Assembly (NCBI RefSeq): GCF_047276495.1
Contig: NZ_CP178543.1
Span: forward strand, 1,178,001-1,242,000
Direction of reading: 5' to 3'
Length of the DNA: 64,000 nucleotides
Source: Capilliphycus salinus
GTDB taxonomy: Bacteria > Cyanobacteriota > Cyanobacteriia > Cyanobacteriales > Microcoleaceae
A program made the translations under genes and the position numbers. The notes below the pieces were generated by a model. The model saw only the letters and a program-made list of their open reading frames with translations, had not been told where the DNA came from and made no database searches. Positions 36,033-45,689 of the stretch are shown here, piece by piece; positions within the stretch are counted from its first letter, which is position 1, and every line of letters begins with the position of its first letter.

Positions 36033-37394
36033 TTAATGATAGCGACTGGTATAATTAATTTGATCGCTTAACTGTCGCAAAGTTTGGGCTAATTCTAAGT
36101 CTTTATTGCGTAATTGAGCAATTTTTTCGCAGGCATACATGACAGTCGTGTGGTCTTTTCCGCCAAATAATTCGCCAATTTTGGGCAAACTTAAATCGGT
36201 ATGTTGTCGCATCAAATACATCGCCACCTGACGAGCCAAACTAATTTCTCGGCGTCTGGAACTCCCTTTTAAATCCTCAACCGAAACTTTAAACGTTTCA
36301 GCAACAATTTGAATCACCGCTTCCGGGGAAGATTCTTCAGGATGTTCGGCCGGACTGAGAACAGGGGCAATATTTTCAACCGTCATCGGTACACCGGAAA
36401 TCGAAGTATAAGCGATCGCCCGAATTAAAGCCCCTTCAAGTTCGCGAATATTAGAAGTGTAGCGAGTAGCAATATATTCAACCACGCCCTCAGAAAGACG
36501 AACATTTTCATATTCAGCTTTTTTCTGCAAAATAGCCATGCGAGTTTCCAAGTCAGGCGGTTGAATATCGGCAACCAACCCCATCGAAAAACGAGAACAC
36601 AAGCGTTCTTGTAAACGGGGAATTTGATTGGGGGGACGGTCAGCGGCGAGAACCACCTGTTTTCCGGCTTCATGCAGAGTATTAAACGTGTGGAAAAACT
36701 CCTCTTGAGTGTACTCTTTCCCCTCAATAAACTGAATATCATCAACCAATAAAACATCAGCCGCCCGATAATGATCGCGGAAACTTTGCATACTATCTTT
36801 GCGAATAGCCGCAATTAAATCATTGGTAAACTTTTCAGTCGAAACATAAAAAACCTTGGCATCGGGATTAATTTCAATCCGATAATGTCCGATAGCTTGC
36901 ATCAAATGAGTCTTTCCCAACCCCACACCCCCGCACAAAAATAACGGGTTAAACTCTCGTCCGGGAGACTCCGCCACCGCCAAAGCCGCAGCGTGAGCCA
37001 AACGACTATTCGCCCCGACCACAAACCGAGAAAACACATACTTAGAATTGAGGTTAGCCGGTTTGAGGCGTTGAGTCGAGGGAGACTCCGCCCCATGAGC
37101 CGACTGTCCAATTAACTGAGATTCTCCGCGATCGATCCTCGTCTCGACATCAGTGATCACACAAATTTCCACCGGGTAGCCTAAAATTTCCTGAACCGCC
37201 TCGCCGATGATTTCCTTGTAATGTTTTTGCAACCAATTGCGAGCAAAAGGGTTGGGCGTGCGAATCACCAAACAATGATTATCCAGCCTTTCGGGGTTGG
37301 CCGTTTTGATCCAAGTGTCGAACGTCGGCCCGCCCAGTTGGACCTGGAGACGGTCTAAGACTTGATGCCATAAACTTTCAAGGGAAATTTCCAC
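36033..37394 (-). CDS. dnaA: Chromosomal replication initiator DnaA
   Basis: A 453-residue AAA+ initiator. Domain I is N-terminal (SLWHQVLDRLQVQLGGPTFD). The ATPase core has LFLCGGVGLGKTHLMQAIGH (Walker A), VLLVDDIQFIEGKE (Walker B), AADRPPNQIPRLQERLCSRF (sensor 1 / arginine finger region) and REISLARQVAMYLMR. The domain IV DNA-binding helix-turn-helix contains the signature SLPKIGELFGGKDHTTVMYACEKI. It binds DnaA boxes to open oriC. No cluster of DnaA boxes was found beside the gene here, so oriC is not obviously in this window. The 319-base upstream gap separates it from the divergent protease gene. Confidence 0.97.
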   Translation of the reverse strand: MEISLESLWHQVLDRLQVQLGGPTFDTWIKTANPERLDNHCLVIRTPNPFARNWLQKHYKEIIGEAVQEILGYPVEICVITDVETRIDRGESQLIGQSAHGAESPSTQRLKPANLNSKYVFSRFVVGANSRLAHAAALAVAESPGREFNPLFLCGGVGLGKTHLMQAIGHYRIEINPDAKVFYVSTEKFTNDLIAAIRKDSMQSFRDHYRAADVLLVDDIQFIEGKEYTQEEFFHTFNTLHEAGKQVVLAADRPPNQIPRLQERLCSRFSMGLVADIQPPDLETRMAILQKKAEYENVRLSEGVVEYIATRYTSNIRELEGALIRAIAYTSISGVPMTVENIAPVLSPAEHPEESSPEAVIQIVAETFKVSVEDLKGSSRRREISLARQVAMYLMRQHTDLSLPKIGELFGGKDHTTVMYACEKIAQLRNKDLELAQTLRQLSDQINYTSRYH

Positions 37395-37713
37395 TGCTGA
37401 CTTCCGATTTTAATAGAGTTGAGACACTTTGGGACGATAGACCCGGACACAGCCTGACATTCGAGCCTACAAAACATACCAGTTTAATCGATTCACCGAC
37501 AGCAGGCTTAGATTAAAAGTTTAACGAATCGTTCACCCACTCTCGTCAGCCTCAAGATCAAAAGTAGAGAAGAACTGCGTGCTTTGATCGGTGATAATGT
37601 TACAGTTGAGAGAAGGAATTGAACAACTAATCCTTTAACATGGCTCAAAGGCTTTAAGTTCGGGAAAACCCGACACCTGTACCAATCCTATTAGTCAACC
37701 GGACAATCTGGCG
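37395..37713. other. Divergent promoter region between dnaA and the HtrA gene
   Basis: A 319-base gap. No DnaA-box cluster, repeat or RNA was recognised; promoters for both flanking genes must lie here. Confidence 0.4.
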
Positions 37714-38982
37714 ATGAGTGGCACAACAGAAAAAGTTTTTTGGAAGCAACCGATAATCTATCTTATGCTTCTGCTTACCGGAGCGGGAGGCGCTTTACTC
37801 GGCGAACACTGGATAGAAAAACAAACGACAGTCTCCTCACCACAGAGGTCGGTCGAGGCGAACCCCGAAGTTCTCCCGACCCCAGAACCCAAAAAAGATG
37901 ACTCCGTTGGGAATTCACCGTCTTGGTTTGCTCAAAAACCTTCCCTTCCCCTCCCCAAAACCGCCAACGCTAATTTTATTGTTTCTGCGGTGGAACAGGT
38001 CGGACCTGCGGTTGTCCGAATTAACGCTTCAAGACGGATCGGACGCCGGGGATTAGATCGCTTTGATGAGCCATTTCCCGAAGAGTTTTTTGGATTTGGA
38101 GGGCCGCGCAGTCTTCCCGATGAACCTCCCACCGAGCAAGGCACCGGCTCGGGATTTATTATTAGCCCAGAAGGTCATATTTTGACCAATAGCCATGTGG
38201 TTGAGGATACGGATACGGTTCAGGTCGTTCTCAAGGATGGTCGCCTGTTTGAAGGCCGGGTTTTGGGGACTGATTCGGTGACGGATGTCGCCGTGATTAA
38301 AATTGATGCCAATAATTTACCCAGCGTTCCCATCGGGGATTCCGAACAGCTTGCCCCCGGTGAATGGGCGATCGCCATCGGTAATCCTTTGGGTTTGGAT
38401 AACTCGGTGACGGTGGGAATTATCAGCGCTACGGGTCGCTCGAGTACCGATGTCGGGGTTCCCGATAAGCGAATTGGTTTTATTCAAACTGACGCCGCCA
38501 TTAACCCCGGAAATTCGGGTGGGCCGCTGCTGAACGCCCAGGGGGAAGTGGTGGGGATGAATACGGCGATTATTAGCGGCGCCCAAGGTTTGGGGTTTGC
38601 GATTCCGATTAATAAAGCTCAAGAAATCGCCCAACAGTTGATCGCCACCGGTCGCGCCGAACACGCCTATTTGGGTATTGAGATGGTGACGCTTTCTCCG
38701 GAGGTCAAACGCCAGCTTAACCCCGAGTTATCATCTCCGATTTCTACCGATAATGGGGTTTTGGTGGTGAATGTGGTTCCGGGTTCTCCGGCTGAACAGT
38801 CGGGACTGCAACCGGGGGATGTGATTCAAAAAATTGATAATAAATCGGTTCGCAAGTCGGAAACGGTTCAACAAATCGTTCAAAATAAAACCGTCGGCAG
38901 TTCCCTAGAGGTGGAAGTCAACCGCAACGGCGAAAATGTCACGTTGGATGTGATGACCGGAAATTTACCTCCCCAAATGTAA
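37714..38982 (+). CDS. HtrA/Deg-type serine protease
   Basis: A 422-residue trypsin-like protease with one PDZ domain. An N-terminal helix (IIYLMLLLTGAGGALLGEHW, about 14-33) exports or anchors it. The catalytic triad is His161 (LTNSHVV), Asp191 (VTDVAVIKID) and Ser268 (NPGNSGGPLLN), all present. The PDZ domain (about 315-415) has GVLVVNVVPGSPAEQSGLQP. These proteases degrade damaged envelope proteins; cyanobacteria usually have three (HtrA, HhoA, HhoB), and which this is cannot be decided by eye. The ATG at 37714 is used. Confidence 0.93.
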   Translation: MSGTTEKVFWKQPIIYLMLLLTGAGGALLGEHWIEKQTTVSSPQRSVEANPEVLPTPEPKKDDSVGNSPSWFAQKPSLPLPKTANANFIVSAVEQVGPAVVRINASRRIGRRGLDRFDEPFPEEFFGFGGPRSLPDEPPTEQGTGSGFIISPEGHILTNSHVVEDTDTVQVVLKDGRLFEGRVLGTDSVTDVAVIKIDANNLPSVPIGDSEQLAPGEWAIAIGNPLGLDNSVTVGIISATGRSSTDVGVPDKRIGFIQTDAAINPGNSGGPLLNAQGEVVGMNTAIISGAQGLGFAIPINKAQEIAQQLIATGRAEHAYLGIEMVTLSPEVKRQLNPELSSPISTDNGVLVVNVVPGSPAEQSGLQPGDVIQKIDNKSVRKSETVQQIVQNKTVGSSLEVEVNRNGENVTLDVMTGNLPPQM

Positions 38983-38999
38983 ACCGGGTGTCGGGAGAC

Positions 39000-39160
39000 A
39001 GGTAGGGGCGCGCCGAGCGCAATTATTGATCATATCCCGCAGACAACCGATATAAACCCGCCCCGGTGTCGGGGAAAAACTGATCGCGGGTTGGGGCGGG
39101 TTTATTTAAGTTATTTCTGGGTAAGATAAATTTAGTCGGAACCCGCCCCTACAACACTCT
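39000..39160. repeat. Two dispersed palindromic repeats after the HtrA gene
   Basis: GTAGGGGCGCGCC ... ATAAACCCGCCCC (39002-39066) and a reversed copy GGGGCGGGTTTATT ... GGAACCCGCCCCTAC (39093-39151). Both arms pair within each unit. They probably also work as transcription ends. CTTGCATGGTTGC-type short repeats follow to 39215. Confidence 0.8.
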
Positions 39161-39216
39161 TGCATGGTTGCCTGTTGCATGGTTGCATGGTTGCCTATTT
39201 TGCATGATTGCCTTTT

Positions 39217-39744
39217 ATGACTAACATTTTACAAGTTGCTCAAGTTGGAAATCCTATCTTGGGTCGTCAGGCTGAACCGATTACCGATATTGGCGCGCGG
39301 CGCATTCAAACTCTGATTGATGATTTAATCGCCACCGCTTTCAAAACCAACGGGGTCGGAATTGCCGCCCCCCAAGTGTCTCAAAGCGATCGCCTGTTTA
39401 TCGTGGCTTCTCGTCCCAACCGTCGCTATCCCAAAGCGCCGAAGATGGCACCGACTGCGATGATCAACCCGAAAATCATCAGTCACTCTAGCCAACAGGA
39501 AAAGGGCTGGGAAGGCTGTCTGAGTGTTCCGGGCGTGCGGGGGTTTGTTCCCCGTTATCAAACGGTTGAAGTCGAATACAGCGATCGCTACGGCGAACTT
39601 CAGCGACAGCAACTCAGCGATTTTGTGGCTCGGATTTTTCAGCATGAATACGACCATCTCGAAGGGATTGTTTTTTTAGATCGGGTCGAAAGCGATGAAG
39701 ATTTAGTGACCGAAGCCGAATATCAGGCGTTATATTGTCGTTAA
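39217..39744 (+). CDS. def: Peptide deformylase
   Basis: A 175-residue metalloenzyme that removes the formyl group from new proteins. All three motifs are present: NGVGIAAPQVSQ (motif I), EGCLSVPGVRG (motif II, metal Cys) and QHEYDHLEG (motif III, HExxH). The ATG at 39217 is used; the upstream TTG at 39208 lies within TTGC-type repeat sequence. Bacteria often carry two deformylases; the longer insert KAPKMAPTAMINP resembles the cyanobacterial type. It stands alone. Confidence 0.95.
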   Translation: MTNILQVAQVGNPILGRQAEPITDIGARRIQTLIDDLIATAFKTNGVGIAAPQVSQSDRLFIVASRPNRRYPKAPKMAPTAMINPKIISHSSQQEKGWEGCLSVPGVRGFVPRYQTVEVEYSDRYGELQRQQLSDFVARIFQHEYDHLEGIVFLDRVESDEDLVTEAEYQALYCR

Positions 39745-40022
39745 GTGTTGTTTCGATAGATTAAGAGAATCCAACGATTAATAATAGTTTGCTCTGTTGT
39801 CGATAAACTAAAAGAGAATCCGGTAAATTCAGTTGAAGATTTGATTTTCATCGGATTTTAGACCGATTAAACTCGGTCAATGGGCGATTTGTACTCAAGT
39901 CGAATTACTCATTTTTTGTCGAAGGTCAAGCCAATCATTTCTCGGGCCTATCTAGAGTTTTCTTGCGAGGCTCGAAAATAGACATTAAATAGAATGTTGA
40001 ATGTTGAATTGAGTCAAAAAAT

Positions 40023-40592
40023 ATGACCATTAACCTCAAAAAAGGCGAAGGAATTAATCTCAGCAAACAAGCACCCGGCTTGAAAAAAGCAGGAATTGGA
40101 CTGGGATGGGATGTTAATAGTACCGATACGGGCGACCAATATGATTTGGATGTTTCGGTGTTTATGTTGGGAGCAAATGGTAAAATTCCCGGCGAGAAGT
40201 ATTTTGTCTTTTATAATAATCTGGAATCGGCCGATGGGGCGGTAATGTCATCGGGAGATAGCCGGACAGGAAAAGGAACCGGAGACGATGAAACGATTAG
40301 AATAGACCTAGAAAAAGTCGAGAGTTCCATTCAAGAAATCGTCTTTATTGTCACCATATTTCAAGCGGAAGCCCGCCGTCAAAATTTCGGACAGGTTAGA
40401 AATTCTTTGATCCGTATTTATGATGAAGAAACCGACACCGAAATTACCCGCTATGAGTTAGACGAGGATTTTTCCCGAGAAACCGCCCTAGAAATGGGTC
40501 GCCTTTCTAAAGTCGGAAATGAATGGCAATTTAAAGCGGTTGGACAGGGGTATAATAGCGATTTAGAAAGTTTTGTCGCTCAGTACGCTTAA
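40023..40592 (+). CDS. TerD-family Ca2+-binding stress protein, copy 1
   Basis: A 189-residue TerD-like protein. Seen: INLKKGEGINLSKQAPGLKK at the start, GIGLGWDVN, YDLDVSVFMLGANGKIP (Ca2+-binding DxDxS strand), FVFYNNLES, the SGDSRTGKGTGDDE loop and QNFGQVRNSLIRIYDEE. The family binds calcium and is linked to tellurite, oxidative and general stress (family knowledge). No metal-resistance partner such as TerC is next to it. It precedes copy 2 by 44 bases on the same strand. Confidence 0.92.
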   Translation: MTINLKKGEGINLSKQAPGLKKAGIGLGWDVNSTDTGDQYDLDVSVFMLGANGKIPGEKYFVFYNNLESADGAVMSSGDSRTGKGTGDDETIRIDLEKVESSIQEIVFIVTIFQAEARRQNFGQVRNSLIRIYDEETDTEITRYELDEDFSRETALEMGRLSKVGNEWQFKAVGQGYNSDLESFVAQYA

Positions 40593-40636
40593 GGATGATA
40601 CAAGATTAAGTTTAGGGTTAAAATTGAGTTGGGGCC

Positions 40637-41206
40637 ATGTCAATTAATATCAAAAAGGGAGAACGAATCAACCTCGCTAAAGAAGCACCGGGACTGAAAA
40701 AAGCGGGGGTGGGGTTGGGATGGGATGCAAATTTGACCGATACCGGGGCGGAATTTGATTTAGATGCTTCGGTGTTTATGTTGGGCGAAGATGAAAAAAT
40801 TCCCCAAGATGAATACTTTGTATTTTACAATAATTTGCTGTCCCCCGATCGCGCAGTTAAACATTTAGGAGATAGTCGGACGGGGGAAGGAAGCGGAGAC
40901 GATGAAACCATTGAAATTGATTTAACTCAAATTAATCCCGCCATTCAAGAATTAATTTTTGTCGTCACCATTCACGAAGCCGATAAACGCCGCCAAAATT
41001 TTGGACAGGTTCGCAACTCTTTTATTCGGATCTACGACCGAGAAACGGAGACGGAAGTCACCCGCTACGATCTGGAGGAGGATTTTTCAAGGGAGACAGC
41101 CGTTGAATTTGGGCGACTGTATAGAAAAGACGGAGAATGGCGTTTTCAAGCGGTTGGACAGGGTTATAACGCGGGTTTACAAAGTTTTGTAGACAAGTAT
41201 GTGTAA
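40637..41206 (+). CDS. TerD-family Ca2+-binding stress protein, copy 2
   Basis: A 189-residue paralogue, the same length as and highly similar to copy 1 through the whole chain: GVGLGWDANLTDTG, FDLDASVFMLGEDEKIP, FVFYNNLLS, GDSRTGEGSGDDE and QNFGQVRNSFIRIYDRE. The shared length and order indicate tandem duplication. It is probably co-transcribed with copy 1. The loop and Ca-binding residues are kept, so it should be functional. Confidence 0.92.
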   Translation: MSINIKKGERINLAKEAPGLKKAGVGLGWDANLTDTGAEFDLDASVFMLGEDEKIPQDEYFVFYNNLLSPDRAVKHLGDSRTGEGSGDDETIEIDLTQINPAIQELIFVVTIHEADKRRQNFGQVRNSFIRIYDRETETEVTRYDLEEDFSRETAVEFGRLYRKDGEWRFQAVGQGYNAGLQSFVDKYV

Positions 41207-41350
41207 CCTCAGTTGAGAGATTTTCGGGAAGATTTTGAGAGAGAACGGGAGAATTATAAACGGAATCAAGGATGGATTTTGAGCTAATAAAATTTCCGAT
41301 TTTTCCCGATTCATTATTTTTTGTTTGTCAACCTAATACCTTCTAAAAAA

Positions 41351-41950
41351 ATGGCTATTAACCTCAAAAAAGGACAGAGCATTGTTCTCGATAAAAGCGA
41401 ATATGATTTATCGAAGTTAACAATGGGATTGGGTTGGGATGTCGCCAAACCCAAAGGATTAATTGAAGGATTTCTCGGTAAAACCGTTGATTTTGATTTG
41501 GACGGATACGCCCTTTTACTCAACCGAAACGGCAAGTTAAAAAACTACAAAGAAGATGTGATTTATTACGCTCATTTAGAGTCAAAAGATCAAACCGTCG
41601 TTCATTCGGGAGATAACCTCACGGGTGCCGGAAGTGGAGATGATGAACAAATTTTTCTCTATCTCAACAGTCTTCCTGAAGTCTACGAACGGATTATTTT
41701 AGGGGTGAATATTTATGAGGGAGTCGCCCGAAAACAACATTTTGGAATGGTGGAAAATGCCTTTGTGCGGGCGGTGGATGCGTCGGGTGTCGAAATTGCC
41801 CGTTATAGTTTATCCGGGGAAAACTCCTACGAAGGCAAAATTTCGATGCTGATGGGAGAAGTATACAAAGAAAACGGAGAGTGGAAATTTAAAGCGATAG
41901 GAAATCCGATAGAATCCGATCTTAACGGTATTGTCCGATCTTTTCTGTAA
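41351..41950 (+). CDS. TerD-family protein, copy 3 (divergent)
   Basis: A 199-residue third member, starting at the ATG at 41351 (MAINLKKGQSIVLDKSEYDL). The core is retained (MGLGWDV, FDLDGYALLLNRNGK, HSGDNLTGAGSGDDEQI, QHFGMVENAFVRAVD), but it carries an insertion GLIEGFLGKTVD and is clearly more diverged than the other two. The upstream extension to 41321 lacks a good start. The cluster of three fits a stress-response gene family. Confidence 0.88.
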   Translation: MAINLKKGQSIVLDKSEYDLSKLTMGLGWDVAKPKGLIEGFLGKTVDFDLDGYALLLNRNGKLKNYKEDVIYYAHLESKDQTVVHSGDNLTGAGSGDDEQIFLYLNSLPEVYERIILGVNIYEGVARKQHFGMVENAFVRAVDASGVEIARYSLSGENSYEGKISMLMGEVYKENGEWKFKAIGNPIESDLNGIVRSFL

Positions 41951-42568
41951 TCTTTATCGCACAGTTAAAAGTGCAGTGTCGGGTAGGGGCGGGTTCGGCG
42001 AAAATTTGTGTCTTCCCAGAAACAATCTATATAAACCCGCCCCGGAGTCGGGAGTCAAGTTTGTAGGGGGGGTTCTGTCTAAATTGATCATTTCCCACAG
42101 ACAACTGATATAAACCCGCTGTGTTGAGTAGGGGCGGCTTGGTGAATAAATCTATGTTTCCCTGGAATAACTGAGATAAACTCGCCCCGGATTCTCAAGA
42201 AGTAGGGTGGGGCGGGTTTATTTTAATCTTTGAGTAGTATAGCGCAACGCGGGCGGGAACAGGGAACACCGGATCAGGGAACAGAAGAGAGAAATGCTTA
42301 TAGTGCAAGGCTTTGAGCAGTTTTTTAGAATGGGGATCTGTAAATAGACGACTCGCGACTTGCTATAGTAAAGATTATCGCTGAACCCGCCCCTACAAAA
42401 CTCTTGCCCATTTTCTATTCCCTATTCCCGTCAAAAATAGTCGCTGTCGAGCGCTAAACCTTTGGTGTTTCTTGTCTGCAATCAAACAATTAACCCCGAA
42501 GCCTAACTCCTGACAGCGACACAAAAGCGATGGGAGCAAAAACGCTCTAATCACCGATTTTTAACGCT
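41951..42568. repeat. Cluster of dispersed GC-rich palindromes
   Basis: Several repeats in a 618-base gene-free gap: GTAGGGGCGGGTTCGG ... ATAAACCCGCCCC (41983-42044), a decayed copy 42062-42120, GTAGGGGCGGCTTGG ... CTCGCCCC (42128-42188), and an interrupted pair GGGGCGGGTTTATTT ... CTGAACCCGCCCC (42209-42397). Between 42400 and 42568 a 9 bp match GTCGCTGTC/GACAGCGAC (42441 and 42521) could pair at long range near the cpcG 3' end. Confidence 0.8.
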
Positions 42569-43330
42569 TTATTTCTTGCGATAGGGAACCATCGTGGCAA
42601 TGTTGATATCACCGACGGCTACTCGGGTGATATTGTTGGTTGCCGGAGTAACTTCCTTGGCCATACCCAAGAACAGAGAGGGATCGCCCGCTTTGGCTTG
42701 TTTCTCTTGAGGAGTAAAACGACGGACAGAGGTTTGCCAGATGATTTGAGGGAAACCAAGCTGATTGCGATGATAGTCGTCGTAACGGGGAGTTTTCAGG
42801 TTGAAAGGTGCCGATCCCTGGTTGCGTTGGGGGAGAACCCGACGACGCTGATAGGGAACCTTATCATACCCGAAGTTTTCTAAATATTCATCGCTATTAA
42901 CGAGAGCGTCAATAAATCCCATTGGGCCTTTAGTTGCCACAACGATAGACCAAGCGATTTTCTCCCGTTCGCTGTAAACGTCCCGTCCCAAAATGCGCTG
43001 AACGCACATTTCCACAAAACGGTAGTTGCTGTTGGTTTGGTAGTTGAACCGCAGGAAAGGATCGCTTGTCGCTAAACCCCGGATAAAGTCTCGGACAGTA
43101 ATTTGACCAAATTTAAGCTGAGACTCTAAGAACTTCTGACGGTTGCTCTTGAGAAGCTGGTGTTCGCTGAAAATTTGGCGATAAGCCGCCCAAATCAATT
43201 CGTCCCATTCACTCCCGGAGGGTAAATCTTCAGACGAAAAAATTCTCGGTTGATCGTCGCCCGGGACTTCATATCCTGTAACCCGCACATTTTGGCTAAC
43301 GGGCTGGTAATTCAATAAAGGAAGCGCCAC
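42569..43330 (-). CDS. cpcG: Phycobilisome rod-core linker polypeptide CpcG
   Basis: A 253-residue linker joining phycocyanin rods to the allophycocyanin core of the phycobilisome. The N-terminus MALPLLNYQPVSQNVRVTGY and the PBS-linker domain (about 20-180) are typical: ELIWAAYRQIFSEHQLL, FLESQLKFGQITVRDFIRGL, FVEMCVQRILGRDVYSEREK and GFIDALVNSDEYLENFG. The C-terminal tail (about 190-253) is charged and helps anchor the rod to the core. Length matches CpcG. It stands alone on this strand; the upstream gap 43331-43625 holds its promoter and no other clear gene. Confidence 0.96.
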   Translation of the reverse strand: MALPLLNYQPVSQNVRVTGYEVPGDDQPRIFSSEDLPSGSEWDELIWAAYRQIFSEHQLLKSNRQKFLESQLKFGQITVRDFIRGLATSDPFLRFNYQTNSNYRFVEMCVQRILGRDVYSEREKIAWSIVVATKGPMGFIDALVNSDEYLENFGYDKVPYQRRRVLPQRNQGSAPFNLKTPRYDDYHRNQLGFPQIIWQTSVRRFTPQEKQAKAGDPSLFLGMAKEVTPATNNITRVAVGDINIATMVPYRKK

Positions 43331-43625
43331 TCTTTAATCTCCTTAATCTCAAAGTTAACGTTGATTATCAACTTCGTTTGGCTGTTAAGCCCTCCCCTGA
43401 CAACAGGGGATTATATTGGCATCACTATACCATCCATCAGATTAGGGGATCGCAGGGGTCTGCGTCTCATTTTTATGAAGAAATGCAACAATCTGTAACA
43501 TTAGGGGATAAATCGCAGTATTGGCGTCTGTCCGTTTGCTTTCTCCTCTCCTGTGCGATCGCGGTAGGGTCTATTTTTTAACAAAAATAAAACGGGATTC
43601 TACCGGATCGAATTTCAAGTTTTGA

Positions 43626-44309
43626 TTAAGTTGAGTCTAGAAAATCGGCTGCAACTAATTTTTTTTGAATGGCAACTAAAGCCGCCTGTGTGCGATCGCG
43701 TGCGTTTAATTTTTTCAAAATGGTATGTACATGAACCCGCACCGTACCTGTGGCAATATAAAGAATATCGGCAATTTCTTGATTCGATTTTCCCGCAGCA
43801 ATTAAAGCTAATATTTCTTGTTCTCGTTTCGTTAAAGGATTATTGGGATTAGATAATTCTGCACCCTCAGAAACCCCAATTTGTCCGAAAGTTTCCTGTA
43901 TTTCTTGAGTTGCCATCGGGTCCCACCAAGAAGCGCCTGCGGCGACGGAACGGATCGCCAAAATTAACGCTTCCGGTGCAATTCCTTTCAAACAATAACC
44001 CTGTGCTTTGGCTTCAATGATGCGGGTAATTAGAGGTTTTTGGGAGTGAGAAGTCAAAACTAAAACCGGAAGTGAAGGCTGTTTTTCTTTAATTTGGCGA
44101 CAGGCTTCTACGCCGCCAATTCCGGGAAGTCCGACATCTAAAATCACCACATTTAAAGAAAGTTGACTCACCAATTCAACGGCTGTTTCTCCATCTTCGG
44201 CTTCCGCAACAATTAAAATATCACCTTCTTGCTGAAGTCTCGTCACCAACCCGAGACGAAATAATTCGTCATCTTCTACCAATAAAATGTTTAACGGTTT
44301 GGAGTTCAT
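43626..44309 (-). CDS. NarL/LuxR-type response regulator
   Basis: A 227-residue response regulator. The receiver domain (about 6-125) shows VEDDELFRLG, the phospho-acceptor Asp58 in VVILDVGLPGIGG, LVLTSHS and GYCLKG. The C-terminal LuxR-type helix-turn-helix (about 155-215) is PLTKREQEILALIAAGKSNQ and GTVRVHVHTILKKLNARDRT. It follows the kinase gene by 27 bases and should be its partner. Because it is not OmpR-like it is not KdpE, although the kdp genes lie on the other side of the kinase; its target is unknown. Confidence 0.92.
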   Translation of the reverse strand: MNSKPLNILLVEDDELFRLGLVTRLQQEGDILIVAEAEDGETAVELVSQLSLNVVILDVGLPGIGGVEACRQIKEKQPSLPVLVLTSHSQKPLITRIIEAKAQGYCLKGIAPEALILAIRSVAAGASWWDPMATQEIQETFGQIGVSEGAELSNPNNPLTKREQEILALIAAGKSNQEIADILYIATGTVRVHVHTILKKLNARDRTQAALVAIQKKLVAADFLDST

Positions 44310-44336
44310 TTATCGAGAAGCCATCACAGAAGAAAT

Positions 44337-45419
44337 CTAAGCCGGAAGACGAAAAGCAAATATCGCACCCTGAGGCGATCGCTGTTCTGCCCATATTTTA
44401 CCACCATGCGCCTCTACAATTTGACGACTCAGATACAATCCCAATCCCGAACCTTTGGCTTGGCGATCGCCATTTCCTTGATAAAAGCGTTCAAATAACA
44501 TCGGGAATTCCTCATCTCGAATGCCTTGACCTTCATCTATTACCTTTACCACAAAATTACCATTATCCGCCATCAGCATCACCTGTACCGTGCTTCCGCG
44601 ACGAGAATGATTAATTCCATTAGAAATCAGATTAACCAGCACACGGCGCAATTGTAAAGGGTCTGCGTTCACCCAACATCGGGAACGAAAATCGGAATTT
44701 TCTTGAGTTAAACGGATATAAACTTGACGGCTAGAAGCGAGATCTGTCAGCGTAGAAATTGCTTCTTCGGCTAAAATTACTAAGTCTAAAGATTTTCGTT
44801 TCAACTGCAAACCTTCGGTATCATTTCTATAAACATCGAGTAATGTTTCCACCAATTGCAGGGTATTTTTATGACTACGTTTGATAATCTCAATTACTTT
44901 AGTTTGGGTGGCAGTTACCGGGCCGAATTTTTCCTGTTCAAAGGCGGTTAATGTTTCAATTGCACCCAATAGGGGCGTTTTCAAATCGTGAGTTAGAGTA
45001 GATGCAAAATCTTCTCGTAATTGAATGAGTTGTTTTTGGGTAAAAAGTTCCATTCGTTGACGGGCGATTGCTTCTTCATAATTGCGGTTTCGTTGGCTTA
45101 ACCAACCCGTGACAATTAAAGCAGAAATCGCAATAAAACGGTTGGCAATTGTTGCGGGTGAAATCGATTCTTGTCCCGGTATTACCAAGTTTAACACGGT
45201 TAATATTACCGCAAATAATACCACTTGTGCGGTGGCTTTGCGGCTGAGGCGGGAGTTGGCTAGTAATACCGCCCCAATGTAGAGATAGCCAAAAACATAG
45301 GGCGGAGGGGTGGAATATTCCAACGCAATAACAATCGCAAATACCGCCACAATTAGCCATTGAGTCTTGGGAAGATACAGCCAGAGATGATGAAAGAAAG
45401 GGGGTAATCTAAATTGCAT
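44337..45419 (-). CDS. Membrane sensor histidine kinase
   Basis: A 360-residue kinase. About four hydrophobic segments at 20-110 (WLIVAVFAIVIALEY, FGYLYIGAVLL, VVLFAVILTVLNLVI, FIAISALIVTGWL) form a membrane sensor like a MASE-type module. HisKA has FASTLTHDLKTPLLG (His144) and the HATPase domain has LVNLISNGINHSR, VIDEGQGI, FERFYQG and AKGSGLGLYLSRQIVEAHGG. It pairs with the NarL-type regulator immediately downstream. It reads away from the kdp genes; the 270-base gap between holds both promoters. The signal sensed is unknown. Confidence 0.88.
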   Translation of the reverse strand: MQFRLPPFFHHLWLYLPKTQWLIVAVFAIVIALEYSTPPPYVFGYLYIGAVLLANSRLSRKATAQVVLFAVILTVLNLVIPGQESISPATIANRFIAISALIVTGWLSQRNRNYEEAIARQRMELFTQKQLIQLREDFASTLTHDLKTPLLGAIETLTAFEQEKFGPVTATQTKVIEIIKRSHKNTLQLVETLLDVYRNDTEGLQLKRKSLDLVILAEEAISTLTDLASSRQVYIRLTQENSDFRSRCWVNADPLQLRRVLVNLISNGINHSRRGSTVQVMLMADNGNFVVKVIDEGQGIRDEEFPMLFERFYQGNGDRQAKGSGLGLYLSRQIVEAHGGKIWAEQRSPQGAIFAFRLPA

Positions 45420-45689
45420 ATTGAATGACCAAAAATAGTTTAATAATCGGCGATAACCCGATCTCGATTAATTATCTAGTTTAATAACAAACCGGGCGTT
45501 TAGGCAAATCTATATCTGTGGATATAAACGTTTAGGTTCAATCTAAACGCTTCTATATTCTTCGGCTTAAACAGGTTAATATAAATTCCCAATGAACTCG
45601 CCTCTATACCTTCTTTTTTCGGGAAATCTTCGGCATAATCAAGCTATCAACTGTTTTATCGATAGCCAAATTTAGGCTATTTATGAAAA

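Noticed and set aside
37395..37713. Replication origin beside dnaA
   Set aside because: No cluster of DnaA boxes was found; single near-matches at 23.9 kb and inside dnaA are isolated.
43378..43581. 67-residue frame upstream of cpcG
   Set aside because: It covers the cpcG promoter and only its last ~30 residues resemble a membrane helix; not convincing as a gene.
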